From NCBI GenBank assembly GCA_910584715.1, contig CAJUAN010000003.1, forward strand, positions 1 to 64,000: 64,000 bases of DNA. Reading direction: 5' to 3'. Below the pieces are notes generated by a model, which was not told the origin of the DNA, ran no database searches, and saw only the letters and a list, made by a program, of their open reading frames with translations. Made by a program: the position numbers and the translations under genes. This document shows, piece by piece, positions 25,021 through 34,183 of this stretch. Source of the DNA: an uncultured Oscillospiraceae bacterium. GTDB lineage: Bacteria; Bacillota; Clostridia; Oscillospirales; Ruminococcaceae. The stretch's first letter is position 1, and every line of letters starts with the position of its first letter.

Positions 25021-26022
25021 TCAATTCCTTTTTATGATTATCTCACGGTTTTTCAGGCTTTTGTCGGGACAAATCTTAATTTTCGCACCCATTTCCGCAA
25101 AGTATAGTATGTTGCATTTCCGCTGTCCCGCTGCTTTACTTATGGCGTTGGGAGCGGTGTAAACCGTGTAGTTGCCTTTTGCTTCAATACGCTTTTCCAT
25201 TTTCCTGCGGAACAGTATCCCCTCAACTATTTCGCGGAAAGCGGGGTGATAAAGTCCACCAAGCATATCCGTCTCCGTCGTCTCGGACGCGTGCAGACCC
25301 AGCTTTATGACCCGTATCCCCGCCAACTCAAACATTTCCAGCATATCCGCGCAAAGCTCCGCCGCAGTGTTGAACTCATACGGAACGTACTCCCCGCTTT
25401 GGAAAAGCTCTCCCAAGCGAGTATTTTTAAGTATTACGGTCGGGTACAGCCTTGCGGTATCGGGAGCGAGATCAATAAGCCTTTTCGCCGTTTCCGTATC
25501 CTTTTCAGGCGTAGAGCGGTAAAGACCTATCATCATCTGCAAACCAAGCTCAAAACCGTACTCCTTAATAAGCGCGGAAGCTATGCAAACGTCCTCCGCA
25601 GTATGTCCCCTGCCATTGGCGGCAAGAACGCCGTCGTCCATAGACTGCGCCCCAAGCTCGACCGCAGTCGTGCCGAAGCTTTTCAGTATCCCAAGGACTT
25701 CCGCGTCAATGCAGTCGGGGCGCGTGGAACAGCGTATGCCCCGCACCTTTCCGCTTTTCAGGAATGGCTGCGCCGCTTCAAGAAGCGAGATCATATAGTC
25801 CCTGTCTACCGCGGTAAAGCTCCCTCCGAAAAAGGCTATCTCCGCCTCTCCATCGGGAAGCCTTTCACAGGCGGCTTCGAGGGTACTCCGAACCTCCGCC
25901 GCCGAGGGCGCGGAAACGGTACTGCTTATGACCCGCTGATTGCAGAACGAACAGGCGTTGGGGCACCCCATATGGGGTATAAAAACCGCTATATTGCTGT
26001 GCCGTTTTTTAGCCGTACCCAT
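25021..26022 (-). CDS. Radical SAM protein, Elp3-like
   Basis: 333 residues. The C-x3-C-x2-C cluster motif is at C20, C24 and C27 (MGCPNACSFCNQ), followed by FFGGSFTA and a long TIM-barrel part with ELGAQSMDDGVL, similar to the Elp3/YhcC radical SAM set. There is no C-terminal acetyltransferase domain, so it is not a complete Elp3. Its start codon overlaps the rnc stop by one base (TAATG), and smc follows, so it is co-transcribed with both. Probably involved in tRNA or related modification, but the substrate is not known. Confidence 0.8.
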   Translation of the reverse strand: MGTAKKRHSNIAVFIPHMGCPNACSFCNQRVISSTVSAPSAAEVRSTLEAACERLPDGEAEIAFFGGSFTAVDRDYMISLLEAAQPFLKSGKVRGIRCSTRPDCIDAEVLGILKSFGTTAVELGAQSMDDGVLAANGRGHTAEDVCIASALIKEYGFELGLQMMIGLYRSTPEKDTETAKRLIDLAPDTARLYPTVILKNTRLGELFQSGEYVPYEFNTAAELCADMLEMFELAGIRVIKLGLHASETTETDMLGGLYHPAFREIVEGILFRRKMEKRIEAKGNYTVYTAPNAISKAAGQRKCNILYFAEMGAKIKICPDKSLKNREIIIKRN

Positions 26023-26708
26023 TATTCTTTGTAACCCATAAGCCGCAGCGCTTCACAGGCGGCTGCCTGCTCAGCCTGCTTTTTGCTGTGACCTTCTCCG
26101 GTACCGATCACATTGCTGTTCAGCCGTACCTGAACCACGAATTTGCGGTCGTGGTCTGGACCCGTCTGGTCTGCAAGAACATACTCCACCCGCTCCTCGG
26201 GATTTTTCTGGATTATCTCCTGGAGCATTGTTTTGTAGTCGTGCAGGGACTTTGAGCCTGTAGCTTCAATATTCTTAGGTATAAAGGACAGCACGTATTT
26301 TTCCGCAGCCTCCATTCCTCCGTCAAGAAAAACGGCGGCGATAACGGCTTCAAAAGCGTCCGAAACTATAGAGGGACGTTCCCTGCCGCCGCTGTTTTCC
26401 TCGCCCTTGCCAAGCAGAATATGCTTTCCCAGATCAATTTTTTGGGAGAACTCGAACAGCGCCTTTTCACACACTAATGAGGCTCTTATTTTGGTCAGTT
26501 CCCCCTCGGGCAGGTGCTTGAAATGGGTAAAAAGGTGCTTTGACACGACAATGGAAAGCACGCTGTCGCCCAGAAATTCAAGCCGCTCGTTGGAATGCCT
26601 GCCCCGCTTCACCTCGTTGGCGTAGGACGAGTGGGACAGAGCCTCGTGCAGCAGCTCCTTGTTTTTAAAGGTATAGCCGATCTTTTTTTCAAATTCCGTG
26701 AAATCCAT
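26022..26708 (-). CDS. rnc: Ribonuclease III
   Basis: Cleaves double-stranded RNA in rRNA maturation and mRNA turnover. The 228 residues have the catalytic signature ERLEFLGDS (42-50) and a second acidic site near DAFEAVIAAVFLDGG, then a double-stranded RNA-binding domain from about 155 ending in KKQAEQAAACEAL. It comes directly after plsX with a 22-base gap; the acpP gene often found between them in Firmicutes is missing here. Confidence 0.96.
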   Translation of the reverse strand: MDFTEFEKKIGYTFKNKELLHEALSHSSYANEVKRGRHSNERLEFLGDSVLSIVVSKHLFTHFKHLPEGELTKIRASLVCEKALFEFSQKIDLGKHILLGKGEENSGGRERPSIVSDAFEAVIAAVFLDGGMEAAEKYVLSFIPKNIEATGSKSLHDYKTMLQEIIQKNPEERVEYVLADQTGPDHDRKFVVQVRLNSNVIGTGEGHSKKQAEQAAACEALRLMGYKE

Positions 26709-26730
26709 TTTTTATACTCCCGAAAATTTT

Positions 26731-27762
26731 TTATGCGTTTGTATTTGTATTCGCAGGACTTTTCTTATCTCCTCCGAGAGCCGCGAGGGACGCTGTTATC
26801 TCCTCAACGACTTTGCCCTCAACACAGTTCTTCGCCTGACGAATGGCGTTATAGAAAGCCGTGCCGTTGGAGGAGCCGTGCGCCTTTATAACAGGCTTTG
26901 AAATACCCAGCAGCACTGCGCCGCCCACCTCGGTGTAGTCCATTTTCTTCTTGAAAGCCTTGATCTTTTTCATTATCATAAGAGCGGCAAGCTTGCCTCC
27001 GACACTTGTCATAAGCATATCCTTGAGAGTATGGCTGAAAAACGAGCCCATGCCCTCGTAAAGCTTCAGCAGGACGTTTCCGGTAAATCCGTCGGAGACT
27101 ACCACCTCGCACGCTCCGAAAGGTATCTCCCGGGCTTCAAGGTTGCCGTAAAAGCTTACCGGAGCATTTTTGAACTGCCTATAGGCTTCAAGCTCCAGCT
27201 CTCTGCCCTTGGTGTCCTCCGAGCCCACGTTCACAAGTCCGACTTTCGGGGACTGCACGCCCATTACCTTGTTCATATAGCAGCTTCCCATAATGCCGAA
27301 CTGAACAAGCATTTCGGGACGGCAGTCCACGTTCGCGCCGCCGTCAACCAAAATCATGTGTCCCTTTGCGGTAGGCATAATAGGAGCGAGAGCCGCCCGC
27401 TTAACACCCTTGATACGTTTTGCGATAAAGGTCGCCCCAACGACCAGCGCGCCCGTACTGCCCGCGGAAACGAACGCGTCCCCCTTGCCCTCGGCGAGAG
27501 CTTTAAGTCCCACAGCCATGGAGCAGTCTTCCTTTTCCTTGATAACGGCGGTAGGCTCCTCGTGAATGTCGATAACCGATTCGGTATGTATTATTGATAT
27601 TTTATCGAGAGATATTCCGTTTTTCTCGGCGGTTTCCCTGATATTTTTTTCATTTCCCGTGAGTACGACCTCGACTTCAAGCTTCTGAACAGCCTCCGCC
27701 GCGCCTTTCAGGACTTCCAATGGGGCGTTGTCGCCGCCGAACGCGTCTACAATTATTTTCAT
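26731..27762 (-). CDS. plsX: Phosphate acyltransferase PlsX
   Basis: Converts acyl-ACP to acyl-phosphate, the donor for PlsY in phospholipid synthesis. The 343-residue protein has the family start MKIIVDAFGGDNAP and the conserved VSAGSTGA, DGGANVDC and DGFTGNVLLKL segments. The ATG at 27762 has GGAAG upstream and gives the standard N-terminus; an in-frame ATG at 27792 would add ten residues. Downstream is rnc. Confidence 0.95.
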   Translation of the reverse strand: MKIIVDAFGGDNAPLEVLKGAAEAVQKLEVEVVLTGNEKNIRETAEKNGISLDKISIIHTESVIDIHEEPTAVIKEKEDCSMAVGLKALAEGKGDAFVSAGSTGALVVGATFIAKRIKGVKRAALAPIMPTAKGHMILVDGGANVDCRPEMLVQFGIMGSCYMNKVMGVQSPKVGLVNVGSEDTKGRELELEAYRQFKNAPVSFYGNLEAREIPFGACEVVVSDGFTGNVLLKLYEGMGSFFSHTLKDMLMTSVGGKLAALMIMKKIKAFKKKMDYTEVGGAVLLGISKPVIKAHGSSNGTAFYNAIRQAKNCVEGKVVEEITASLAALGGDKKSPANTNTNA

Positions 27763-27797
27763 TAGCTTATCTTCCTTTCCTTTTACATTCATATAAA

Positions 27798-28007
27798 TTA
27801 AAATTCACCCTGTAACTCCAATTCACTCCAAAGCGGCTCAAAATTGCAGACATTTGCATAAAGCGAAAAAATTATGCCTGTTGTATCTGAAATTTTTTCA
27901 TTGGACGTCCAAACCGTGTCACATTCATCACAAATAAAAATGTTTGCCTTTGTGTTTTTTACGACAGCCTTATAAATCTTACCTTGATTACAATACGGAC
28001 AATACAT
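27798..28007 (-). CDS. Small zinc-ribbon protein
   Basis: 69 residues with two C-x2-C pairs, C3/C6 (MYCPYC) and C26/C29 (ICDECD), spaced as a zinc ribbon. The C-terminal half is acidic with no further motif. It may bind nucleic acid or a protein, but this is unproven. The gene is AT-rich compared with plsX and trmFO, and GGAGG precedes the ATG. Confidence 0.65.
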   Translation of the reverse strand: MYCPYCNQGKIYKAVVKNTKANIFICDECDTVWTSNEKISDTTGIIFSLYANVCNFEPLWSELELQGEF

Positions 28008-28044
28008 TATAATACCTCCGCGGTTTATAAATTTCTCAATTATG

Positions 28045-28590
28045 TCAGTGTACGATAAATCTGCTGCCCAGCTTCATTGTAAGCATTTTCCGCATTTCTT
28101 CGGGCGTGTTGAGTACAAAAGTATTTTTCGGAAGTATGTACGCCGCTCTGTCCGAAATAAAAATATAAAAATATTCGTCCGTTTCATAAGCGTCAACAAC
28201 AACTTCGTAAGGAATTGCTTCAAGCACATAATTTGTGACTTCAACAAAATAATCCTGATAAAATTTATAAATGTGATTACCGCCTTTGACAATACTTTTG
28301 TTTTCTCTTGCCGAAGTGAACTTAAAAATAAAACGGTTGAAAAGAATACCTATTATACCGATAATAACAGAAATCAGGCCCTTGCCAAAGTCAGCAAACA
28401 TCACTATCGCACCGCTGACGATTGCAAATATAAAAACAATCATACCTAAAAGATACATCATTCTATGTCTGTGTTTATAAGCAAACATATCAAAATCATA
28501 AAGCATCTTATCGGTATTAACAACGTCTGCTTCAAACAAAACAGGTTCGTTTGTATGAAGGAACCGCTCTACATAATTTGTAGTATCCAT
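28045..28590 (-). CDS. YcxB-like membrane protein
   Basis: 181 residues with two adjacent membrane helices at about 44-66 and 70-90, and a soluble C-terminal domain with YEVVVDAYETDEYFYIFIS..AAYILPK, as in YcxB-like proteins. The function is unknown. AAAGGAG precedes the ATG. Together with the zinc-ribbon gene it forms an AT-rich pair placed between trmFO and plsX. Confidence 0.65.
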   Translation of the reverse strand: MDTTNYVERFLHTNEPVLFEADVVNTDKMLYDFDMFAYKHRHRMMYLLGMIVFIFAIVSGAIVMFADFGKGLISVIIGIIGILFNRFIFKFTSARENKSIVKGGNHIYKFYQDYFVEVTNYVLEAIPYEVVVDAYETDEYFYIFISDRAAYILPKNTFVLNTPEEMRKMLTMKLGSRFIVH

Positions 28591-28592
28591 TT

Positions 28593-29924
28593 TTATACTC
28601 CTTTCAAACTGTCAACTATCAACTGTAAACTGTCAACCGCTCTTTCCGCAATAGCCCGATACCTCTCCTGCTTGCCCTTTATGCGTACGTCAAGTTCGGG
28701 AAGTATCCCCATATTAGCCCCCATCGGCTGGAAATCCGTCACCGTTTCGTCGGAAATATACCTCGCAAGCGCGCCTATCATTGTTTCCCTCGGCAGGACA
28801 ACGGTTTCAAGTCCCGAAAGCCGTCTCGCCATATTCAGACCTGCCATTATCCCGCTTGCGGCGGACTCCATATAGCCCTCCACGCCGGTTATCTGTCCCG
28901 CAAAAAACAGGTTGGGACGGGTACGCAGTGAAAAATCTCCGTTCAGCACCTTTGGCGAATTTATGAACGAGTTGCGGTGCATAACGCCGTACCGCACAAA
29001 CTCGGCGTTTGCAAGTCCGGGTATCATTGAAAAGACCCGCTTCTGCTCCCCGAATTTCAGGTTCGTCTGGAATCCCACAATATTGTAGAGAGTACCCATA
29101 CTGTTCTCCTTGCGGAGCTGCACCACGGCGTAGGGACGTTTCCCCGTAACGGGGTCGGACAGTCCCACAGGCTTCATTGCCCCGTAGCGCATTGTTTCCT
29201 CGCCACGCTTCGCAAGGACTTCTATAGGCATACAGCCCTCGTAGACCGTGAAGCCGTCCCTGCCCTTTGGTACGTCAAAATCGTGCAGCGGCGCGGACTC
29301 GGCGTTTTTCAGCTCCTGCCAAAAGTTAATGTACTCCTCTTTCGTAAAGGGACAGTTTATATAATCGTCGTCCCCCCTGCCGTATCGAGCCGCAAAGAAA
29401 ATCTTTTCTTTGTCAAGGGACTCGTAGGTAACAATGGGAGCCGCCGCGTCGTGAAAACTTAAATAGCCGCCGCAGAGCTTTTCGATATTTTTCGCAAGCG
29501 CACCGCCCGTCAGGGGACCCGTGGCAATTATCACGTTTCCGTCGGGAATTTCTGAAATCTCCCCGCACTTGACGGTGATGTGCGGATTTGAGACAATTTT
29601 CGCGGTAACAAGGTCGGAAAATTTCTCCCTGTCAACGGCAAGCGCCCCTCCCGCCGGGACAGCTGTTTCCTCGGCGCATGGGACGGTGAGAGAACCCAGC
29701 CGCCGCATTTCCTCTTTGAGAAGTCCCGCCGCAGAGTTCAGTCTCGAAGCTTTCAGGGAATTGGAGCAGACAAGCTCCGCAAAGCCCCTATACTTGTGCG
29801 CGGGAGTGAATTTTTCCGGCTTCATTTCCCACAATTCCGTGTTCAGACCCGCTTTCGCAAGCTGCCAAGCCGCTTCGCAGCCCGCAAGTCCCGCGCCTAT
29901 TACGATTACTTTTTTATCGTTCAA
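28593..29924 (-). CDS. trmFO: tRNA (uracil-54) methyltransferase TrmFO
   Basis: Methylates U54 in the T-loop of tRNA using methylenetetrahydrofolate and FAD, the Firmicutes replacement for TrmA. The 443-residue flavoprotein starts with the FAD loop GAGLAG (10-15) and has CSNSLKA, NCPFTKEEY and ITGVEGYMESAASG. The last residues (VDSLQLIVDSLKG) are encoded by a four-unit heptamer repeat at 28609-28636, so the C-terminal tail was extended by repeat DNA. It belongs to the usual dprA-topA-trmFO order. Confidence 0.95.
   Translation of the reverse strand: MNDKKVIVIGAGLAGCEAAWQLAKAGLNTELWEMKPEKFTPAHKYRGFAELVCSNSLKASRLNSAAGLLKEEMRRLGSLTVPCAEETAVPAGGALAVDREKFSDLVTAKIVSNPHITVKCGEISEIPDGNVIIATGPLTGGALAKNIEKLCGGYLSFHDAAAPIVTYESLDKEKIFFAARYGRGDDDYINCPFTKEEYINFWQELKNAESAPLHDFDVPKGRDGFTVYEGCMPIEVLAKRGEETMRYGAMKPVGLSDPVTGKRPYAVVQLRKENSMGTLYNIVGFQTNLKFGEQKRVFSMIPGLANAEFVRYGVMHRNSFINSPKVLNGDFSLRTRPNLFFAGQITGVEGYMESAASGIMAGLNMARRLSGLETVVLPRETMIGALARYISDETVTDFQPMGANMGILPELDVRIKGKQERYRAIAERAVDSLQLIVDSLKGV
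28609..28636. repeat. Tandem heptamer repeat in trmFO 3' end
   Basis: Four 7-base units in a row: CTGTCAA, CTATCAA, CTGTAAA, CTGTCAA. They lie inside the last codons of trmFO. This is the layout of short tandemly repeated repetitive (STRR-type) sequences. Confidence 0.75.
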
Positions 29925-29949
29925 TTTTTGTTATTTCTCCCTTAATGTA

Positions 29950-30561
29950 TCAATCGGTAATATAAGACATATCGCTTATTTTCTTAATGATACGCTTTCC
30001 GTCATCATTTTCAAACATAAAGCTTACGCCGCCTGCAAAACCGAAAATTTCCGCATTATTTAAAGATTCGACTTCAAGACCGAGCCACATGGAATTAAAC
30101 ACGCTCAAAAGGTCTCCGTGAGAAACGATAATTATATTTTTGTCCTTACTTTCAATTATTTCACGAAAAAACGGATACAATCTGTTCCATTCGTCCCTGC
30201 GGCTTTCAGCGTCGGAAAACATTCTGTCGTCAATAGTTTTTTCCTGACATTCGATATTTTCTCTCAGCCATTGAACCGATTTGCCGCAGCATTTTCCGAG
30301 GTTGCGTTCTCTCAACGCATTTGTCAAAACAGGCTTTATGCCCATGTAATTACCTACTGTATCTGCTGTTTGAGCCGCCCTTTTCAAATCGGAAGAATAC
30401 AGTACAAACTTACGGTCTTTAAATTCCTCCGAAAGCTTTCTGCCGATATTTTCGGCTTGTTTTTTCCCATATTCAGATAAATCCCAATCCGTCCAAGAAC
30501 CGACCATACCGTTTGTGTGGTGTACTGATTGAGTATGCTGTATAGTAATAACAGTTTTCAT
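29950..30561 (-). CDS. Histidine phosphatase family, atypical motif
   Basis: 203 residues with the histidine phosphatase fold: SSDLKRAAQTA (second arginine), LRERNLG (acidic residue) and SHGDLL (second histidine). The catalytic RHG at the N-terminus is replaced by Q8-H9-T10 in TIQHTQSVHHTN. The nucleophilic histidine is kept but the first phosphate-binding arginine is not, so activity may be altered or lost. The gene sits between topA and trmFO, in place of the usual direct junction. Confidence 0.75.
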   Translation of the reverse strand: MKTVITIQHTQSVHHTNGMVGSWTDWDLSEYGKKQAENIGRKLSEEFKDRKFVLYSSDLKRAAQTADTVGNYMGIKPVLTNALRERNLGKCCGKSVQWLRENIECQEKTIDDRMFSDAESRRDEWNRLYPFFREIIESKDKNIIIVSHGDLLSVFNSMWLGLEVESLNNAEIFGFAGGVSFMFENDDGKRIIKKISDMSYITD

Positions 30562-30591
30562 TCTGTACCCCTTCCAACTCTATCAGATAAT

Positions 30592-32670
30592 TTACTTTTC
30601 CTTTCTTATAGCAACCTCATACCCGCAGCCCTCTTTCAGGCAGAACATCTTGCCGCCCTTTTTGAACAGGGTCGTACCGTCGTTGCACTTGGGACATTTA
30701 TCCGAAACGGGGGTATCCCATGTCATAAAATCGCAGTTCGGATTGTCCTCGCAGCCGAAATATTTCTTGCCCTTTTTGGACTTTTTCTGCAATACCTTTT
30801 TGTGGCACTTGGGACAAACTCCCCCGGTGTCCTTGACGATACGCTTTGTGTTGGTGCAGTCGGGAAAGCCGCTGCACGCCAAAAATTTGCCGAACCGTCC
30901 TATCTTAATTACCATAGGCTTTCCGCATACCTCGCAGACCTCGCTTGTTTCCTCGTCGGGAACACGCACCCGCTTTCCGTCCATAGCTTTTTCCGCTTTG
31001 GAAAGAGTGTCCGCAAAGTCTCCGTAAAACTCGCTTATGGAGTCCACCCAGTTCATTTCTCCTACTTCGATCTTGTCAAGATCGCTTTCCATTGTAGCGG
31101 TGAATTTCGAGTCCACAATATTTTTGAAATGCTGCTTCATAAGCTCGGTGGTAACTTCTCCCAGTCCTGTAGGACGAAGCTGCTTTCCGTCCCGCTCAAC
31201 GTAAAAACGGTTCACTATAGTCGAAATAGTAGGCGCATAGGTAGACGGACGTCCGATTCCGTTTTCCTCCAAAGCCTTGATGAGGGTGGCCTCTGTGTAC
31301 CGCGCGGGAGGCTGTGTGAAGTGCTGATGACCCTCGATAGCTTTAAGCTTCAGCTTGTCTCCTGCCTCAATATTGGGGAGGACTTTTCCCTCCTCCTCGT
31401 TTTTGGATTCCTCATACAGAACGGTAAAACCGTCAAACTTGACGGAAAAACCGGTCGCCCTGAAATTGCAGCCGTTTGCGTCTATATCAACGGAAACCGT
31501 GTCCAGAACAGCATTTGCCATCTGGCTCGCGATAAATCTTTCCCATATCAGCTTATAAAGCTTATACTGCTCGGACGTAAGACTGTCCTTTACCCTGTCT
31601 GGGGTAAGCTCGGGCATTGAGGGACGTATAGCCTCGTGAGCGTCCTGAGCGTTTGACTTTGACTTGTATACCTTGGGAGTGTTCGGGATATAATTCTTGC
31701 CGTAAGCTTTGCCGATGTACTCATACGCCGCAGCACGTGCTTCGTCGGAAATACGCAGGGAGTCGGTTCTCATGTAGGTGATAAGACCGACTGCTCCCAT
31801 GCCCTCTATATCAACGCCCTCGTAAAGGGTCTGAGCGGCTTTCATGGTCTTGGCAGCGGCGAACCCAAGCTTTTTTGAAGCCTCCTGCTGCATTGTGGAG
31901 GTAGTGAACGGGGGAGCGGGGGATTTTCTGCGGACGGATTTTTTCACTTCGGTAACGTTGTAGTCCGCCCCCTCAATACGCTTCAAAATCTTATCGGTCT
32001 CAGCCTGAGAGTGCAGTTCGGTTTTCTGACCGTCAACTCCCGTAAACGCTGCGTCAAACTGCTTTTTTGAGGACGGAGCGGTCATTTTCGCGTCGATAGA
32101 CCAGTACTCCTCAGGCTTAAAGCTGTTTATCTGCTTTTCGCGGTCAACCACAAGGGATACCGCAACAGACTGCACCCGTCCGGCAGAAAGTCCCCTGCGG
32201 ACTTTTTTCCATAAAAACGGAGACAGCTTATAGCCCACTATCCTGTCCAGAACGCGCCTTGCCTGCTGAGCGTTAACAAGGTCTATATCAATAGAGCGGG
32301 GGTGCTCCATACCGCTTTTCACGCCGGACTTGGTTATTTCATTGAACGTGACCCTGTTTGCGTCGTCAAGAGGCAGATCCAGCATATGCGCCAGGTGCCA
32401 TGAAATAGCCTCCCCCTCCCGGTCGGGGTCGGTTGCAAGGTAAACGAAATCGGATTTTTCCGCTTCTTTTTTGAGGCTTTCGATAAGCTCCTCCTTGCCC
32501 TTTATCTCGGTGTAAACAGGCTCGAAGCCGTTATCCACATCAATGCCGAATTTGGATTTCGGCAGATCGCGGACGTGCCCCATAGAAGCCACGACCTCGT
32601 AGCCGTTTCCCAGATATTTTTTTATGGTTTTCGCCTTTGCGGGCGACTCCACGATTACAAGCTTTGACAT
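30592..32670 (-). CDS. topA: DNA topoisomerase I
   Basis: Relaxes negatively supercoiled DNA through a transient 5' phosphotyrosine. The 692 residues include an N-terminal Toprim domain (IVESPAKAKTI and DPDREGEAI at 81-89), the catalytic Y299 in GLITYMRTDS, and C-terminal Topo zinc-binding repeats (CEVCGKPMVIKIGRFGKFLACS, CPKCHKKVLQ, CPKCNDG). Length and domain order are standard. AAAGGATAG precedes the ATG. The operon order dprA-topA is kept. Confidence 0.97.
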   Translation of the reverse strand: MSKLVIVESPAKAKTIKKYLGNGYEVVASMGHVRDLPKSKFGIDVDNGFEPVYTEIKGKEELIESLKKEAEKSDFVYLATDPDREGEAISWHLAHMLDLPLDDANRVTFNEITKSGVKSGMEHPRSIDIDLVNAQQARRVLDRIVGYKLSPFLWKKVRRGLSAGRVQSVAVSLVVDREKQINSFKPEEYWSIDAKMTAPSSKKQFDAAFTGVDGQKTELHSQAETDKILKRIEGADYNVTEVKKSVRRKSPAPPFTTSTMQQEASKKLGFAAAKTMKAAQTLYEGVDIEGMGAVGLITYMRTDSLRISDEARAAAYEYIGKAYGKNYIPNTPKVYKSKSNAQDAHEAIRPSMPELTPDRVKDSLTSEQYKLYKLIWERFIASQMANAVLDTVSVDIDANGCNFRATGFSVKFDGFTVLYEESKNEEEGKVLPNIEAGDKLKLKAIEGHQHFTQPPARYTEATLIKALEENGIGRPSTYAPTISTIVNRFYVERDGKQLRPTGLGEVTTELMKQHFKNIVDSKFTATMESDLDKIEVGEMNWVDSISEFYGDFADTLSKAEKAMDGKRVRVPDEETSEVCEVCGKPMVIKIGRFGKFLACSGFPDCTNTKRIVKDTGGVCPKCHKKVLQKKSKKGKKYFGCEDNPNCDFMTWDTPVSDKCPKCNDGTTLFKKGGKMFCLKEGCGYEVAIRKEK

Positions 32671-32735
32671 TTGATTCTATCCTTTCTATATAAAGCTAAC
32701 GCAAAAATTTCGGTTTTGACCGCATTTCTGTACAA

Positions 32736-32798
32736 TACTGATTTTTGATCAAAGCGCATACAGAAACTTTCCGTACACTTTCTGATCAAAAATCGGTA
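32736..32798. repeat. 16-bp inverted repeat between dprA and topA
   Basis: TACTGATTTTTGATCA (32736-32751) and TGATCAAAAATCGGTA (32783-32798) are inverted repeats with one mismatch and a 31-base loop. A small GGTAT/ATACC hairpin follows toward dprA. The palindrome lies between the dprA stop and the topA RBS, where an operator or a partial terminator could act. Confidence 0.55.
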
Positions 32799-32831
32799 TA
32801 AGGAGATACCCTCCTATCTGCAAATGCCGCT

Positions 32832-34085
32832 TCAGCAGGCTGTATAGCTTTGTCCCGCGGACGAGACAACTGCGCCCTCAAGCTCAAGGTCGGTCAGCAG
32901 CATAAGCATTTCCGAAATATCCATTCCGCACATTTCCGAAAGCTCGTCCGCCAGAAGCGGCTTTCCCGCCTCTTTAAGCAGACCGTATACCTTTGCTTCG
33001 TCTCCCTCAAGCGAAGAAGCGTCATATCCCTGATCATGATTAACATTTTCTGTTTTTTCGGAAGCAAGACCTGTACTTTCTTCCGCGATGGGGTCTATAC
33101 GCGAAGCCTGCTTGTAGGCGTCCGAAGCGCTGCCGTCGGGAAAAGCCGCGGGCATCGCCGCGCTTGCAGCACTTGTTAAGCCCGTATTTGCTATTTTATG
33201 TCCGTAATTTTCGTAATATTCATACACGATATCCTTTACTCCGCAGAGACAGACCGCGCCGTCCCTTATAAGAGCTACGTTTCCGCCGTACCGCTTGTCA
33301 AACAGGTCGTGAGGAGCAAGCGCGAAAATGTCCTTTCCCTGACTGAGCGCAAGATTTGCAGTAATAAGCGCACCGCTTTTGACTGCCGCCTCCGAAACGA
33401 CCGTGCCGAGAGAAAGTCCCGAAAGTATCCTGTTCCTTGCGGGAAATGAAGCTCTTGTTCCTCCCGCCTGCGGGTAATACTCCGAAATAAACAGACCGTT
33501 TCTCTCGATCTCGCTTCTGTACTGAACGTTCTCTTTGGGGTAGTCCCTGTCAAGACCGCAGCCGAGTACGGCTATAGTTTTTCCTCCGCACCTGGCGGCG
33601 CTCAGGTTAGCGGTGATATCTATACCCACTGCAAAGCCGCTCACAATGGTTATGCCGAAGCTGCAAAGCTCCCTGACCAAAGCGGACGTTACCCTGACGC
33701 TGTAATCGGAGGGCTTTCTCGTGCCCACCACCGAAATGCTGAAATCGCTTTCGAGACAGCTCAAATCGCCGCGGCAGAACAGTACCGCAGGCGGATTGTA
33801 GATAGACCTGAGCCTTTCGGGGTACAGCTCGTCGTCAAAGGTCATTATGTAAATATTGCGGCTTTCGCAGTAATCTATAAGCTCGTTTATCTGCTCCTCC
33901 GACGTTCTTTCAGCGGCTCTTCTTTCGCTTTCGGAAAGGAAGTCCCTGCGCCTGCCCCTGTCCTCCAAAGCCGCTCTTGCCTCGGCAGCGGAGTGAAAGC
34001 TATCCATAATATCCCATATTCTGATATTTCCGCACCCGAGACAGTTTACCGTCCAAAGCCAGTCAAACACGTTTTGTCTGTCCAT
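32832..34085 (-). CDS. dprA: DNA processing protein DprA
   Basis: Loads RecA onto incoming single-stranded DNA during transformation. The 417 residues contain the central Rossmann-like domain (VVGTRKPSDYSVR, VSGFAVGIDITA, GCGLDRDYPKEN, FPARNRILSGLS) and a C-terminal winged helix at about 355-412 (GDEAKVYGLL.. then CGMDISEML). A short N-terminal helical region precedes these. Other competence genes are not in the window. GGAGT precedes the ATG. Confidence 0.93.
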   Translation of the reverse strand: MDRQNVFDWLWTVNCLGCGNIRIWDIMDSFHSAAEARAALEDRGRRRDFLSESERRAAERTSEEQINELIDYCESRNIYIMTFDDELYPERLRSIYNPPAVLFCRGDLSCLESDFSISVVGTRKPSDYSVRVTSALVRELCSFGITIVSGFAVGIDITANLSAARCGGKTIAVLGCGLDRDYPKENVQYRSEIERNGLFISEYYPQAGGTRASFPARNRILSGLSLGTVVSEAAVKSGALITANLALSQGKDIFALAPHDLFDKRYGGNVALIRDGAVCLCGVKDIVYEYYENYGHKIANTGLTSAASAAMPAAFPDGSASDAYKQASRIDPIAEESTGLASEKTENVNHDQGYDASSLEGDEAKVYGLLKEAGKPLLADELSEMCGMDISEMLMLLTDLELEGAVVSSAGQSYTAC

Positions 34086-34183
34086 TTGCCACTCCTTTTA
34101 GCTATTAGAAACAAGAATTTATGCGGCAAAAAGCAAGAAATTGATTCCCTGCACTTTCTCCTGCTTCCTGCGTCTAAAATCTC

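Noticed and set aside
30529..31620. 363-codon + strand frame opposite topA
   Set aside because: Antisense shadow of the zinc-finger region of topA.
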